This document shows positions 16,859 through 25,261 of a stretch of DNA of 64,000 nucleotides, in pieces. The DNA comes from DYKG01 sp964596185 (GTDB lineage Bacteria > Muiribacteriota > Ozemobacteria > Ozemobacterales > Ozemobacteraceae). The stretch lies in contig CAZQUE010000004.1 of assembly GCA_964596185.1 (NCBI GenBank), positions 58,298-122,297 of the forward strand, given 5' to 3'. The first letter of the stretch is position 1. Each line of letters begins with the position of its first letter. The notes below the pieces were generated by a model. That model saw nothing but the letters and a program-made list of their open reading frames with translations. It made no database searches and was not told where the DNA came from. The position numbers were made by a program, and so were the translations under genes.

Positions 16859-18433
16859 TCACTCCTCCTTAATGGCTGCCGCAATGCGGTTAGCCTGCAA
16901 CTGCTGTAACAATCCGATAACGCTGCTGGCGAACCAGTAAACCAAAAGACCTGCTGGCAGCGACCAGGTAATAACAAACATGAACATCGGCATAAATGCC
17001 ATCATCTGTTGTTGTTGCGGATCGGTCATTTTCCCCTGCTGATAATACATCAAAGCTGCGATGGCGATTGGTAGAATCAGCAACGGATCACCTTTGGATA
17101 GATCGGCGATCCAAAGGAAAGGCGTCTTCCTCAATTCGACGGCAATACGAATGGTATTATACAAGGCAATTAGAATTGGCAGCTGAAGTAACAAAGGCAA
17201 ACAGCCGCCCAGCGGATTAACATTATGCTTTTGATAAAGTTTAAGAACTTCTTCATTGAATTTCTGCGGGTTGTCTTTAAAACGATCTTTTAAATCTTGA
17301 ACCTTTGGCTGAATTTTCTGCATATGAGCCATCGACTTGGTCTGTTTCAATGTCAGTGGATAAAGCACTAATCTGACCACAAGCGTCAACAGTATTATTG
17401 CAAGACCATAGTTTGGAAACATGGCATAAAAGAATTGCAGAACTCGCAGGAGAATGGTGCTTAAAAAGCCATATTCAGAAACCATACCGCGGTTAATTTT
17501 TTGCAGTTGATCGAGCAAAATCGGACCGGCGTAAAAATTGAAACTGAAGGATCTGGATTCTTTTGCGCCAAGATTGAAAGCTGGAACTAAAAAGCTTATC
17601 AGGTGGCCACTCTGAACTTTTTTTCGCTCATCGTCAGATTTAACCTCAAAATCGGTGGCAGAAATTTTCACTTCACTTCCGGCATCAAGCAAAACTGCAA
17701 AATACTGGTCTTTCAAGCCAATTCCAGTGAACTTCTGGTCTGATTTTTTCAGTGCCTCAGCATCGGAAAAGCTTTCAACCGCACCGGGCTTTAACCCCAA
17801 AATGGTCGATGGGCCAAATGGATCCATGAAAAGACCGGGACCAAATGAAAGTTTAAAAGAACCGTTGCTTTCATTGCCAACTGTTACCAATTTTTCGGCA
17901 AGATTACTAACAATGTAATCTACCGAGAAATTATAGACGCCACGGAGAAATGTATAACGAATTGCCAGACCGATTCCGCCATCGTTCAGAACTTCCGCGC
18001 CAAGGTTGGCGTTGACTCTTACAACTATGCGATCTTTTTCGTTTTCTTCGAGTTCTACGGTAAAACCGCTATTTGAGAAACTTCCCGAGGCCAACTGGGC
18101 AACAAATGGCTGAAGATGCGCTGCATCAAATTTGTAACCCAGATCCATAAGGATGGGCGGATACATGTTTTCTTCAAAATTCTGACCTTTGAGAAAATAT
18201 GCTGAGGGCGCTCCAGTTTTGCTGGAAATGACAACCCGCAATAAATCGGTATCGACAGTGGCGTCACGAAAACCATCACCGTCGACATCGTTGATCTGAC
18301 AGGTAAATTTTTCAGCATCGGGGATCTGAGCGAAACCCTGCACGGCAGCAAAAAATACCGCCAGAAAAACAAAAAAGCAGATAGCTCTGCTTGATGAAAT
18401 TTTAAATAGAGTTTGGTTACCAGCACGATTCAT
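16859..18433 (-). CDS. yidC: Membrane protein insertase YidC
   Basis: Inserts and folds inner-membrane proteins with or without SecYEG. About 524 residues from the ATG at 18433. An N-terminal transmembrane segment (AICFFVFLAVFFAAVQGFA) is followed by a large periplasmic domain (about 40-300), as in Gram-negative YidC. The conserved 60-kDa insertase core follows: TIVVRLxLYPLT-like helix (here TLVVRLVLYPLTLKQ) carrying the substrate-contacting Arg, the cytoplasmic MQKIQPKVQDLKDRF hairpin, and GGCLPLLLQLPILIALY. I chose 18433 because AGGGAA lies nine bases upstream; an in-frame ATG at 18499 overlapping yidD is possible. Confidence 0.96.
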   Translation of the reverse strand: MNRAGNQTLFKISSSRAICFFVFLAVFFAAVQGFAQIPDAEKFTCQINDVDGDGFRDATVDTDLLRVVISSKTGAPSAYFLKGQNFEENMYPPILMDLGYKFDAAHLQPFVAQLASGSFSNSGFTVELEENEKDRIVVRVNANLGAEVLNDGGIGLAIRYTFLRGVYNFSVDYIVSNLAEKLVTVGNESNGSFKLSFGPGLFMDPFGPSTILGLKPGAVESFSDAEALKKSDQKFTGIGLKDQYFAVLLDAGSEVKISATDFEVKSDDERKKVQSGHLISFLVPAFNLGAKESRSFSFNFYAGPILLDQLQKINRGMVSEYGFLSTILLRVLQFFYAMFPNYGLAIILLTLVVRLVLYPLTLKQTKSMAHMQKIQPKVQDLKDRFKDNPQKFNEEVLKLYQKHNVNPLGGCLPLLLQLPILIALYNTIRIAVELRKTPFLWIADLSKGDPLLILPIAIAALMYYQQGKMTDPQQQQMMAFMPMFMFVITWSLPAGLLVYWFASSVIGLLQQLQANRIAAAIKEE

Positions 18434-18482
18434 TTTGTTCAATTCCCTGTCGGCATTGGCTTTATCAGCATACCTTGTTGAT

Positions 18483-18749
18483 TTATTTAACCGGATCATC
18501 GCCGCCTCGTGAAAACGGGTTGCATCTCATGATTCTCCAGAATCCCATCCAGCATCCTTTGATAAAGCCATACTTTTCTATCGCTTCAAAGGTATATTGC
18601 GAACATGTCGGGGAAAACCTGCAGTTGGCTCCGAGCAGTGGGGAGATGAATTTCTGATAGAACCTTATCAGCATCAAGCCCAAAGAAGCGGCGTAAGATC
18701 GCGAAGTGCTTTCCGTAGGATCTGGATCAAACCGATTACTCGGCATCAT
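18483..18749 (-). CDS. yidD: Membrane protein insertion efficiency factor YidD
   Basis: A small membrane-associated protein that helps YidC-dependent insertion. The core LIRFYQKFISPLLGANCRF then PTCSQYTFEAI is typical of the family, with the conserved cysteines, and is followed by WMGFWRIMRCNPF and SRGGDDPV. From the ATG at 18749 (GGAAGG five bases upstream) it is 88 residues; GTG at 18773 is an alternative. It overlaps the end of rnpA and leads into yidC, the usual rpmH-rnpA-yidD-yidC order. Confidence 0.93.
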   Translation of the reverse strand: MMPSNRFDPDPTESTSRSYAASLGLMLIRFYQKFISPLLGANCRFSPTCSQYTFEAIEKYGFIKGCWMGFWRIMRCNPFSRGGDDPVK

Positions 18750-19110
18750 TGCAGCCTTCCAGAAACCTCGCACGATCTATCCGGGCAAATGCCCATTCAC
18801 AAGTGCTTTTCAGCGCTGAGAAAGACAAATCCCGACAAGGTTTGCGCAAGCTGAAAACAATCTCTGCCGATGCAAGCGGGGGGTCAGCCATTCGAATGAT
18901 TTCGCGCAGGCGACGCCGCAGTCGATTTCTCTCGACTGCGTTTCCATATCTTCGCGGAATTGATATGCCGTAGCGGAAATCGATTCCACGAACTTTTCGC
19001 ACGCAAAAACCCAACCCATCCCGAAAAAAGCGAATGCCTTCATTAAAGACCCGCTGAAAATCGGAATGGGTTCGCAGGGTGGAGCGCCCCTTTTTTTGGG
19101 TATTCCCCAA
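18736..19110 (-). CDS. rnpA: Ribonuclease P protein component
   Basis: Protein subunit of RNase P, which removes 5' leaders from tRNA precursors. The RNR motif reads GNAVERNRLRRRLREI and the upstream segment RYGISIPRRYG is typical. At 124 residues it has normal length. The start appears to be TTG at 19110, because an in-frame stop overlaps the rpmH stop just upstream and no ATG or GTG fits. It begins nine bases after the rpmH stop, so it is probably translated by coupling. Confidence 0.94.
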   Translation of the reverse strand: MGNTQKKGRSTLRTHSDFQRVFNEGIRFFRDGLGFCVRKVRGIDFRYGISIPRRYGNAVERNRLRRRLREIIRMADPPLASAEIVFSLRKPCRDLSFSALKSTCEWAFARIDRARFLEGCNDAE

Positions 19111-19119
19111 GTCGCAGCA

Positions 19120-19254
19120 TCAAACGCAGAGTCTCTTGCGTCCGCGTGCTCTTCGACGTTTGAGAACGTTTCTACCAGCTACGGTTTTCATTCTTTTTCT
19201 GAAACCGTGGGTCTTGGCGCGTTTTCTTTTGTTTGGATTATAAGTAAAGCTCAT
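19120..19254 (-). CDS. rpmH: Ribosomal protein L34
   Basis: A 44-residue very basic protein of the large subunit, beginning MSFTYNPNKRKRAKTHGF and containing RMKTVAGRNVLKRRRARGRK, a full match to L34. The ATG at 19254 has AGGAG eight bases upstream. It is the first gene of the rpmH-rnpA-yidD-yidC-khpB-mnmE cluster and has a strong promoter that overlaps the end of the upstream cyclase gene. In many bacteria dnaA lies next to it, divergent; here it does not. Confidence 0.97.
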   Translation of the reverse strand: MSFTYNPNKRKRAKTHGFRKRMKTVAGRNVLKRRRARGRKRLCV

Positions 19255-19295
19255 GGTTTATCTCCTGAGGTTGAACTCTAAATTAGAAGGTTTCT

Positions 19296-19324
19296 ACTAT
19301 AATACAACTGTAAAAAATTGTCAA
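19296..19324 (-). promoter_or_regulatory. Strong sigma-70 promoter for rpmH operon
   Basis: On the minus strand a perfect TTGACA (19324-19319), 17 bases, then TATAGT (19301-19296). The -35 box contains the TGA stop of the upstream cyclase gene (19323-19321), so the promoter begins inside that coding sequence. It lies about 40 bases before the rpmH ATG. Confidence 0.85.
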
Positions 19325-22320
19325 CCCGCGGTGTACCCTGTCAGCGAATAGATTTTTACCGGAGTCTTCTTGCCCTTGATTTCCTGTTCGGGCAAAAGCT
19401 CTAATTCAACTTTGGAGCTGCCTTCAGCCAGAAATTGTGCCATGAGCCGATTGATCAAAATCGAATGCTCTGAAAAAATGGTACATAATCTAGACGCCAG
19501 GTTTACTGAATCACCGATCACCGTCTGCTCCAGCAGCGAATCTTCGCCGCCGATCACCCCTGAAAGCACCTTTCCCAGGCTAAGACCAATCCGAACTCTG
19601 CAATTTTGATATTTATCGGGGTTAAGCTCCACTTCCCTCTTAATTCTTAACGCACAGACTGCCGCCAGCTCGTAGGAATTGCTTTTATCAGCATTGAAAA
19701 CAGCAAGAACTTTTTCGCCGATGAATTTGCTGACATCCCCACCGGCATTTTTGATTTCCCGGCAAACCATGGCAAAGAAAAGATTCAGAATGTAAACCGC
19801 TTGTTCTGGAGAAAGATTCTCAGTCTTTTCCCAGAATTGATCAAGTCTTACAAACATGATTACCTGATCAATGGCAAAACAATCCTTTTCCAGGCGACCG
19901 GAATCGCGAATAACTTCAAGCGCGCCATCTGAAACAAATTTGCTTAAGGTTTTTCCGGAATCAAGATTAGCAACAACCTGATTAAAATTTGTTGCCAATG
20001 AAACAAACTCCTGCTCTTCCCATTTTTCAGGCATTCTTACCTTGAAATTACCGGTCATTACCTGCAAAGCATTTTCGGCAAAAATCCCAACCGGCTCGAT
20101 AAAGCTACGGGCAAGCCTCACACCAATAATAGCCGAAATGAGAAAAATAATCGCCATGGCCCAAAGCAGTTTCATTCGAAAACTCGCCAGCATTTTTTTA
20201 TGAGGCTGCAAAGGAATCAGGGCACTGATCTGATATTCATTCATTTTCTGCCCCGCAAAACTTGCCAGCAGAAATTCCTGAGAACCAATCTCAATGGTCG
20301 TAGTCATGGATACATTACTCTGCGTAAGTTGATGATTCAGAAACAACAATCCTGGCGCAAGAAAATCAGCTACGAACACTAATTGTCCATCGACGCCGGA
20401 GCTGTTGGCGGCCCAAAAAGGCGGCCTCAACAGCCAGGAAGGAGCTTTTTTCCTGGTAATAAACCATATCATTCCGGAAAGTTTGTCTTGATCGAAAAAT
20501 TCAATCCAGTCGAGCATGCAGCTACGCTCGATCGACTGCATATATATTCCTGCCTGAATTGCAAGAAATGCCTTCTTATCCTTTCCGAGATACTTATGAA
20601 AAATGAATGCCTGCTGTTCCATTCCGCTGAGACGATCCAGGGAAACTGTCTTCATGGCCATTGCCGAAACCTCTTCAGGCAGAAGAACACTACGGGCAAT
20701 GCCTACAAGCTCTTCGGCCTGAGCTCCAGCCAAAAGCTGGCTACCGCTCTTACTCTTTTCCTGACCGTTTTTCGCCGAAGAACTGATGACAGGCAAATAG
20801 AAAGCTTTGAAGAATTCTTCAAAAAAGCGTTTTTCTTTCTTGTTGGCCCCAAAAAGATCTGAATGAATATTGCCAGATCCATCTACCAGAAAAATATTTT
20901 TGGAAAATACTCCATTCTGTAGCAAATCTCTCTTAACTTCCAGCATCATTTTTTGGCCGCCAGCCTTATCTGACAAATCGATTTCCGCCGACTGAAAATG
21001 TTTGTCGACAGACCTTTCAATCACATCGCAAACCCAGGTTTTATATAGCTCCAATGAATTGTCAAAAGCTCTGACCTGGTCGGACAGATTTTTTTTCAAT
21101 CCAGATAAAGTAGAAGTCTGTTTCTCGAACACATAACGCTCGGTCGCGCTATAACCCAGATAGAAGGCGGGGAAAAGAATCCAGATCGTAAAAACGATCA
21201 GTTGAGAATTAATATTGGCACTTATCTGACGCTGCATTAAGAAAAAGTGCCCCCAAAGCAATAAACCTGCCGCAAACCAGGCAATTCTTAAGAAAAAACC
21301 TATCGATCTGGCAAAGCGATTTATGTTGGGATCATACCTGGATTTCCGACTGACCACGATTCTATAATCGCGATCAAGCGCAAGCTTTCCACTTAAACGC
21401 AGATCTCCGGTCTCGAGCGCTTTTTCATCACGAGAATCTTTCTCGTAGAATTCGATTCTACAGCCGGTTCTAGCTAGATTAGCCCGAATCACCGGTTTCA
21501 AATATTTTATTGAAATATCAACAAAATCCTCTTCAGAAAAAAGAAAAAGTGCGATGCCGCCAAGATGCGCAACATTTAGATCTCGACTATCAAAATATTG
21601 CATATCAATCTTTCGAAAACGCTCAAAAGAGTGCACCCATTTATGATCACTTAGAGGAAACCAGGCAAGTCGGAATGGCTTTCCATGAAGATGAACCCGT
21701 TGAAAACAGGCAAACGCCGCCCGGATAAAATCGGTCTGATCGCTGGCAACGCGGCTGTCAACGAGTGCATGAAGCCTTGGGCCAATCTTTTTTTGATAAT
21801 CGAGATTAATATAGAGGTTTGAAAAAGTCTTGATCCCCTTTATACATAAAAACTTCAGCTCTTCTGAATACTTTTCAGTATCGTCACCCTGGGTAATTCT
21901 TACCGAAACTCTCTTGTCGGCAAAAAGGCTTTCAGAAGCTACCAACGGCTCGTCAAAGCTCATAATTGACCATTGAGACTTCTGCAAAACAGGATTAAGG
22001 GGACTGCGAACCAGACCATCAAGCCTTGTCGACCAATTGTTTTCATTTTTTAGATCCGAATAGTGGGCAATCAGTTGATGATAGATAAAGCTTCCAAAAT
22101 GCATTTCCGGACTGGCAGACTTCTGTAGTAGCTTGAGGTCGAGCTGCAGTTTTTCTCTGGCTTCTGAAACACCTCGTTCCTTTTCCACCTCTTTCAATAC
22201 ATTTTCTGAGCGATGAAGAACCAGAAGAATTGCAATCATCAAAACAAGCAAAAGAAAGGAAAACAACCAACCGTTCCTGCTCTGAGTCAATCCGGCTTTT
22301 TTATCAAGATTAGTTTTCAA
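19321..22320 (-). CDS. Membrane class III nucleotide-cyclase homologue, C2-like (metal aspartates lost)
   Basis: A 999-residue protein with an N-terminal transmembrane helix (about 17-37), an extracytoplasmic domain of some 290 residues, two transmembrane helices (about 340-400), a second extracytoplasmic region, another helix (LLWAMAIIFLISAIIGVRLA), a HAMP-like segment and a C-terminal class III cyclase domain (about 815-990). In that domain the first metal aspartate is Arg825 (FVRLDQF where FxDIxxF is expected) and the second is Glu869 (FIGEKV). The purine-binding Lys865 and the transition-state Asn940 and Arg944 (VNLASR) are kept. Alone it should not hold metal well. It overlaps its upstream paralogue by 11 bases and starts at TTG after a GAGGTGAG site. 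I infer the C2-like half of a heterodimer. Confidence 0.82.
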   Translation of the reverse strand: MKTNLDKKAGLTQSRNGWLFSFLLLVLMIAILLVLHRSENVLKEVEKERGVSEAREKLQLDLKLLQKSASPEMHFGSFIYHQLIAHYSDLKNENNWSTRLDGLVRSPLNPVLQKSQWSIMSFDEPLVASESLFADKRVSVRITQGDDTEKYSEELKFLCIKGIKTFSNLYINLDYQKKIGPRLHALVDSRVASDQTDFIRAAFACFQRVHLHGKPFRLAWFPLSDHKWVHSFERFRKIDMQYFDSRDLNVAHLGGIALFLFSEEDFVDISIKYLKPVIRANLARTGCRIEFYEKDSRDEKALETGDLRLSGKLALDRDYRIVVSRKSRYDPNINRFARSIGFFLRIAWFAAGLLLWGHFFLMQRQISANINSQLIVFTIWILFPAFYLGYSATERYVFEKQTSTLSGLKKNLSDQVRAFDNSLELYKTWVCDVIERSVDKHFQSAEIDLSDKAGGQKMMLEVKRDLLQNGVFSKNIFLVDGSGNIHSDLFGANKKEKRFFEEFFKAFYLPVISSSAKNGQEKSKSGSQLLAGAQAEELVGIARSVLLPEEVSAMAMKTVSLDRLSGMEQQAFIFHKYLGKDKKAFLAIQAGIYMQSIERSCMLDWIEFFDQDKLSGMIWFITRKKAPSWLLRPPFWAANSSGVDGQLVFVADFLAPGLLFLNHQLTQSNVSMTTTIEIGSQEFLLASFAGQKMNEYQISALIPLQPHKKMLASFRMKLLWAMAIIFLISAIIGVRLARSFIEPVGIFAENALQVMTGNFKVRMPEKWEEQEFVSLATNFNQVVANLDSGKTLSKFVSDGALEVIRDSGRLEKDCFAIDQVIMFVRLDQFWEKTENLSPEQAVYILNLFFAMVCREIKNAGGDVSKFIGEKVLAVFNADKSNSYELAAVCALRIKREVELNPDKYQNCRVRIGLSLGKVLSGVIGGEDSLLEQTVIGDSVNLASRLCTIFSEHSILINRLMAQFLAEGSSKVELELLPEQEIKGKKTPVKIYSLTGYTAG

Positions 22321-25255
22321 GCCGACTCACCTCATATACTCCATTTTCAGGCAATTCAGAAAATTCAAGCCCTAGAGACTCGGCAATTTCCCTGAAATTT
22401 TCGCTGAAGATTATCCCGGTTCCGGCGGTGTCTCTAGCCAGGCTTTCAAGGCGTTCTGCCTCGTGCAAGGCATCGCCGACCACCGAGAAGTCCAGGCGAA
22501 CCGAAGCGTCGCCGAGAACCCCTGCCAGAACTTTTCCGGCATACAGTCCAATACCGATTCGATAAGAAAAATCTCCGTTTTCCTGCCGCGCAGCAACAAT
22601 TTCCCGATGCGTCTTGTACATCTGCACGGCAGCGGCAAGAGCCTGTTCATTCCCTTTTTTACCAGGGGTAAAAAAAACTGCCCATACAGCATCGCCAACA
22701 AATCGATCGATCAAACCTGAATGTTCCCGAATAATTTTGGCCATCTGTCGCAAATGCGTATTTACCATGGCAAAAACCTGCTCGGGTGGGAAATTTTCGC
22801 TGATTGAAGTAAATGAACGAATATCCGAAACAAGCACCGTTACTTCCTGACGGGCTCCTGCCCCGGCTTTAAAAACGTTCCCACCGGCAATCATCTGCAG
22901 CACTTTGGGTGAAATGAACTTCACCAATCGTTCTCTTTCAACAACCCACTCAGTCATACTTTTCAAAGATGAGGCCGCGACGCCAAGTTCGTCATTTCGG
23001 ACAATTGACATGTTTGACGGAATCTTGCCACTATTGAGCTGACGCATTCGCTCAACGAATTGCCGCAACGGACCACTTATCCATATCGAAGCCCATGAAG
23101 CTCCTAAAACGATTATTAAAAGAAGCAAAGTAACGCTGAAAACGATAAAACCTTTTTCATTAGCCACTGCCAGCCTAATATTAGCTGTGGTTACCCGGGC
23201 AACGTAGCGCAAATCTCCAAATCTGGCAGAAGGCATCATGACCGTTGCCTGTAAGCCGTCAAAAAAGTAACTTACCTTATTAACCGGAAAGGCCGCCAAA
23301 TCAACCAATCCATCAGAGTTACCGGTTTTCTCAACTATTTCAACACCGGTTTTTAGATTCTGATATAAGGCAAGGTCTGGAAAAAGCCCCCATTTTCTTT
23401 TAAACAGCAGACTCTCATTGTGCATTATATTTTTAAAAACGGTTTTAAACTGTTCTGTAAGTTCCCAGAAAATTATTATCAACGCAGCTGGTTTCGCATC
23501 GATATCAACCATTTTTACATACTGCAGAAAGTCGCGACGTTTGGTTCTTAAATCGGTTGCGCGTTCGAAACAGTTACTCAGCGCGGTAAAATTGTCGTAA
23601 ACGTCTAGATCACTAACATTTAGAATCACCGGAACGCGATATTTCTGCAGAGAAGGATCTTCAGGGATTCGCTGTCTTTCATAGCCATGTTTGTCCGCAC
23701 GGGCAAGAAACTGATCTAGAATAGATGCCACCGCATCGATCTGCGCATTTTTTCCCTGCAGAGATGGGCTTCGATGCTGTTGAAAATACCACCCGCCCTT
23801 AACTACAATTATCGCACCGGAAAGATTGATCTCTTTCTTCGAAAAATGCCGGTAAAGATGATCAAATAGCCTTTCAGAGTTTTTCGGCGAAGAGTTCAAG
23901 GTCTGCAACTGCACTAAAAAGTCTGGAGAGGTGAAATAATCCGAAGAAACACTTACAAAACGATTATCCACCAGTGAAAAACCAGACTCGACACTCTGAA
24001 GAGTATCGCCCAACCCCTTCTGGATCTGATCGATGCGATAAGCCTCAAAATCCTGAATCAATGAAGACCATGCTCCGACGGTTAAACCGGCTGGAAATGC
24101 GGCGAAAGCGAGAAACCACGCCATAACCCTGAGCTTGAGATCGACCAATGGCAATTCTCTGAAAATACAAATTCTCATAAGGAATAAAAGCCAGATAATT
24201 CCGGCAACTGAAAAATAGACTTCGGCAATTATCTGACGCAAAGGCGTCGAAGTCGCAGGTTGGTCCGCAACGAGCATTCCCAGATAACCACTAACCGGAT
24301 CCAGGGGACAAAGCCTGACAAGCTTGTCACCAATAAAAAAGGCCGAACCCATCTTTTCGCCCGGCAACCTGGTTTTTTCTTCAAGATCCGGTACCGGACT
24401 GGTAATTCTTTGCACATGCATTCTTTTGAACTCTAGCAAACTCTGGCGGAAACTACTTCTATCGATGGCGGGATGAATAAAAATTTCATCGTTGTCGCAA
24501 CTTAAAGGTAAAAGGACAGGAAAAACCTCACCTGAAACGTTAACCATATTCCAATTGGCCATGATAAGTTTTACGGGCAACTGCTGGCGATCAAAGCGAT
24601 CAGGAAAATAGAAAAAAAAACCACCTGCAATTTCATTCTTAAACGAAGCTTTGATGAAATCCCAGACAACAACGTATGGCTCACCCTTTATCAAGCTGGA
24701 AAAAGGAAGGCTACGCAAATCAGAAGAAAATTGATCAGGAAAAATCATGTGGCCAAAAAGCAGCTTTATCCTTTGCTCCCATGTTGATGAGTATAGTTCG
24801 TTGCTTTTCTGATTTGCATTTTTTACCATTTCAGTAAAAAGCTTTTTCATCAAATACTCAGAATTTGCAACAGTTTCACCAAAATGCCTGATTTTCCAAT
24901 CATCGGCCTGGCCCCAAAAAAGCTGCAAGGAAACTTCCGAGAAGAAGAGAGATTTTGAAGCCTTCCAGGCAATTTCAACCGCTTCTTCAAGCGAATGACC
25001 CCGAGCAATCTGATTTTGCAAAACTTCGGCAAATCGTCTCGCTAAAAAACCCTGCCAGAAATCCAGACGACTGCATTTCAACAAAACCTCAGCATTAACT
25101 TCCGATTTGTTGAACCATTCCAGTCGCGAGACTTCATCGCGGTAAGCCTTCTCTCCTTCTGGATTCCAGTCGACCAGAAAAATTGCGCCAGGCAAAAGGC
25201 TCAAAAAAAAGATCAACAACCAGCTTTTTAACTTGTTCAACAATGAACCGGTCAA
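22310..25255 (-). CDS. Membrane class III nucleotide-cyclase homologue, C1-like (metal aspartates kept)
   Basis: A 981-residue protein with the same architecture as its downstream neighbour: N-terminal transmembrane helix, large extracytoplasmic domain, two helices (about 350-410), second extracytoplasmic domain, pre-HAMP helix (FIVFSVTLLLLIIVLGASWA), HAMP and a cyclase domain (about 804-975). Both metal aspartates are present (Asp811 in VSDIRSF, Asp855 in FVGDAV). The purine-binding Lys is Arg851, and the transition-state Asn is His931 (LHEAER), with Arg935 kept. This is the reverse of the neighbouring protein. The start is probably TTG at 25255 after AGGTAG. It is the fourth gene of the moxR-DUF58-tgpA operon. 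The sensed signal is unknown. Confidence 0.83.
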   Translation of the reverse strand: MTGSLLNKLKSWLLIFFLSLLPGAIFLVDWNPEGEKAYRDEVSRLEWFNKSEVNAEVLLKCSRLDFWQGFLARRFAEVLQNQIARGHSLEEAVEIAWKASKSLFFSEVSLQLFWGQADDWKIRHFGETVANSEYLMKKLFTEMVKNANQKSNELYSSTWEQRIKLLFGHMIFPDQFSSDLRSLPFSSLIKGEPYVVVWDFIKASFKNEIAGGFFFYFPDRFDRQQLPVKLIMANWNMVNVSGEVFPVLLPLSCDNDEIFIHPAIDRSSFRQSLLEFKRMHVQRITSPVPDLEEKTRLPGEKMGSAFFIGDKLVRLCPLDPVSGYLGMLVADQPATSTPLRQIIAEVYFSVAGIIWLLFLMRICIFRELPLVDLKLRVMAWFLAFAAFPAGLTVGAWSSLIQDFEAYRIDQIQKGLGDTLQSVESGFSLVDNRFVSVSSDYFTSPDFLVQLQTLNSSPKNSERLFDHLYRHFSKKEINLSGAIIVVKGGWYFQQHRSPSLQGKNAQIDAVASILDQFLARADKHGYERQRIPEDPSLQKYRVPVILNVSDLDVYDNFTALSNCFERATDLRTKRRDFLQYVKMVDIDAKPAALIIIFWELTEQFKTVFKNIMHNESLLFKRKWGLFPDLALYQNLKTGVEIVEKTGNSDGLVDLAAFPVNKVSYFFDGLQATVMMPSARFGDLRYVARVTTANIRLAVANEKGFIVFSVTLLLLIIVLGASWASIWISGPLRQFVERMRQLNSGKIPSNMSIVRNDELGVAASSLKSMTEWVVERERLVKFISPKVLQMIAGGNVFKAGAGARQEVTVLVSDIRSFTSISENFPPEQVFAMVNTHLRQMAKIIREHSGLIDRFVGDAVWAVFFTPGKKGNEQALAAAVQMYKTHREIVAARQENGDFSYRIGIGLYAGKVLAGVLGDASVRLDFSVVGDALHEAERLESLARDTAGTGIIFSENFREIAESLGLEFSELPENGVYEVSRLEN

Positions 25256-25261
25256 GAGAAA

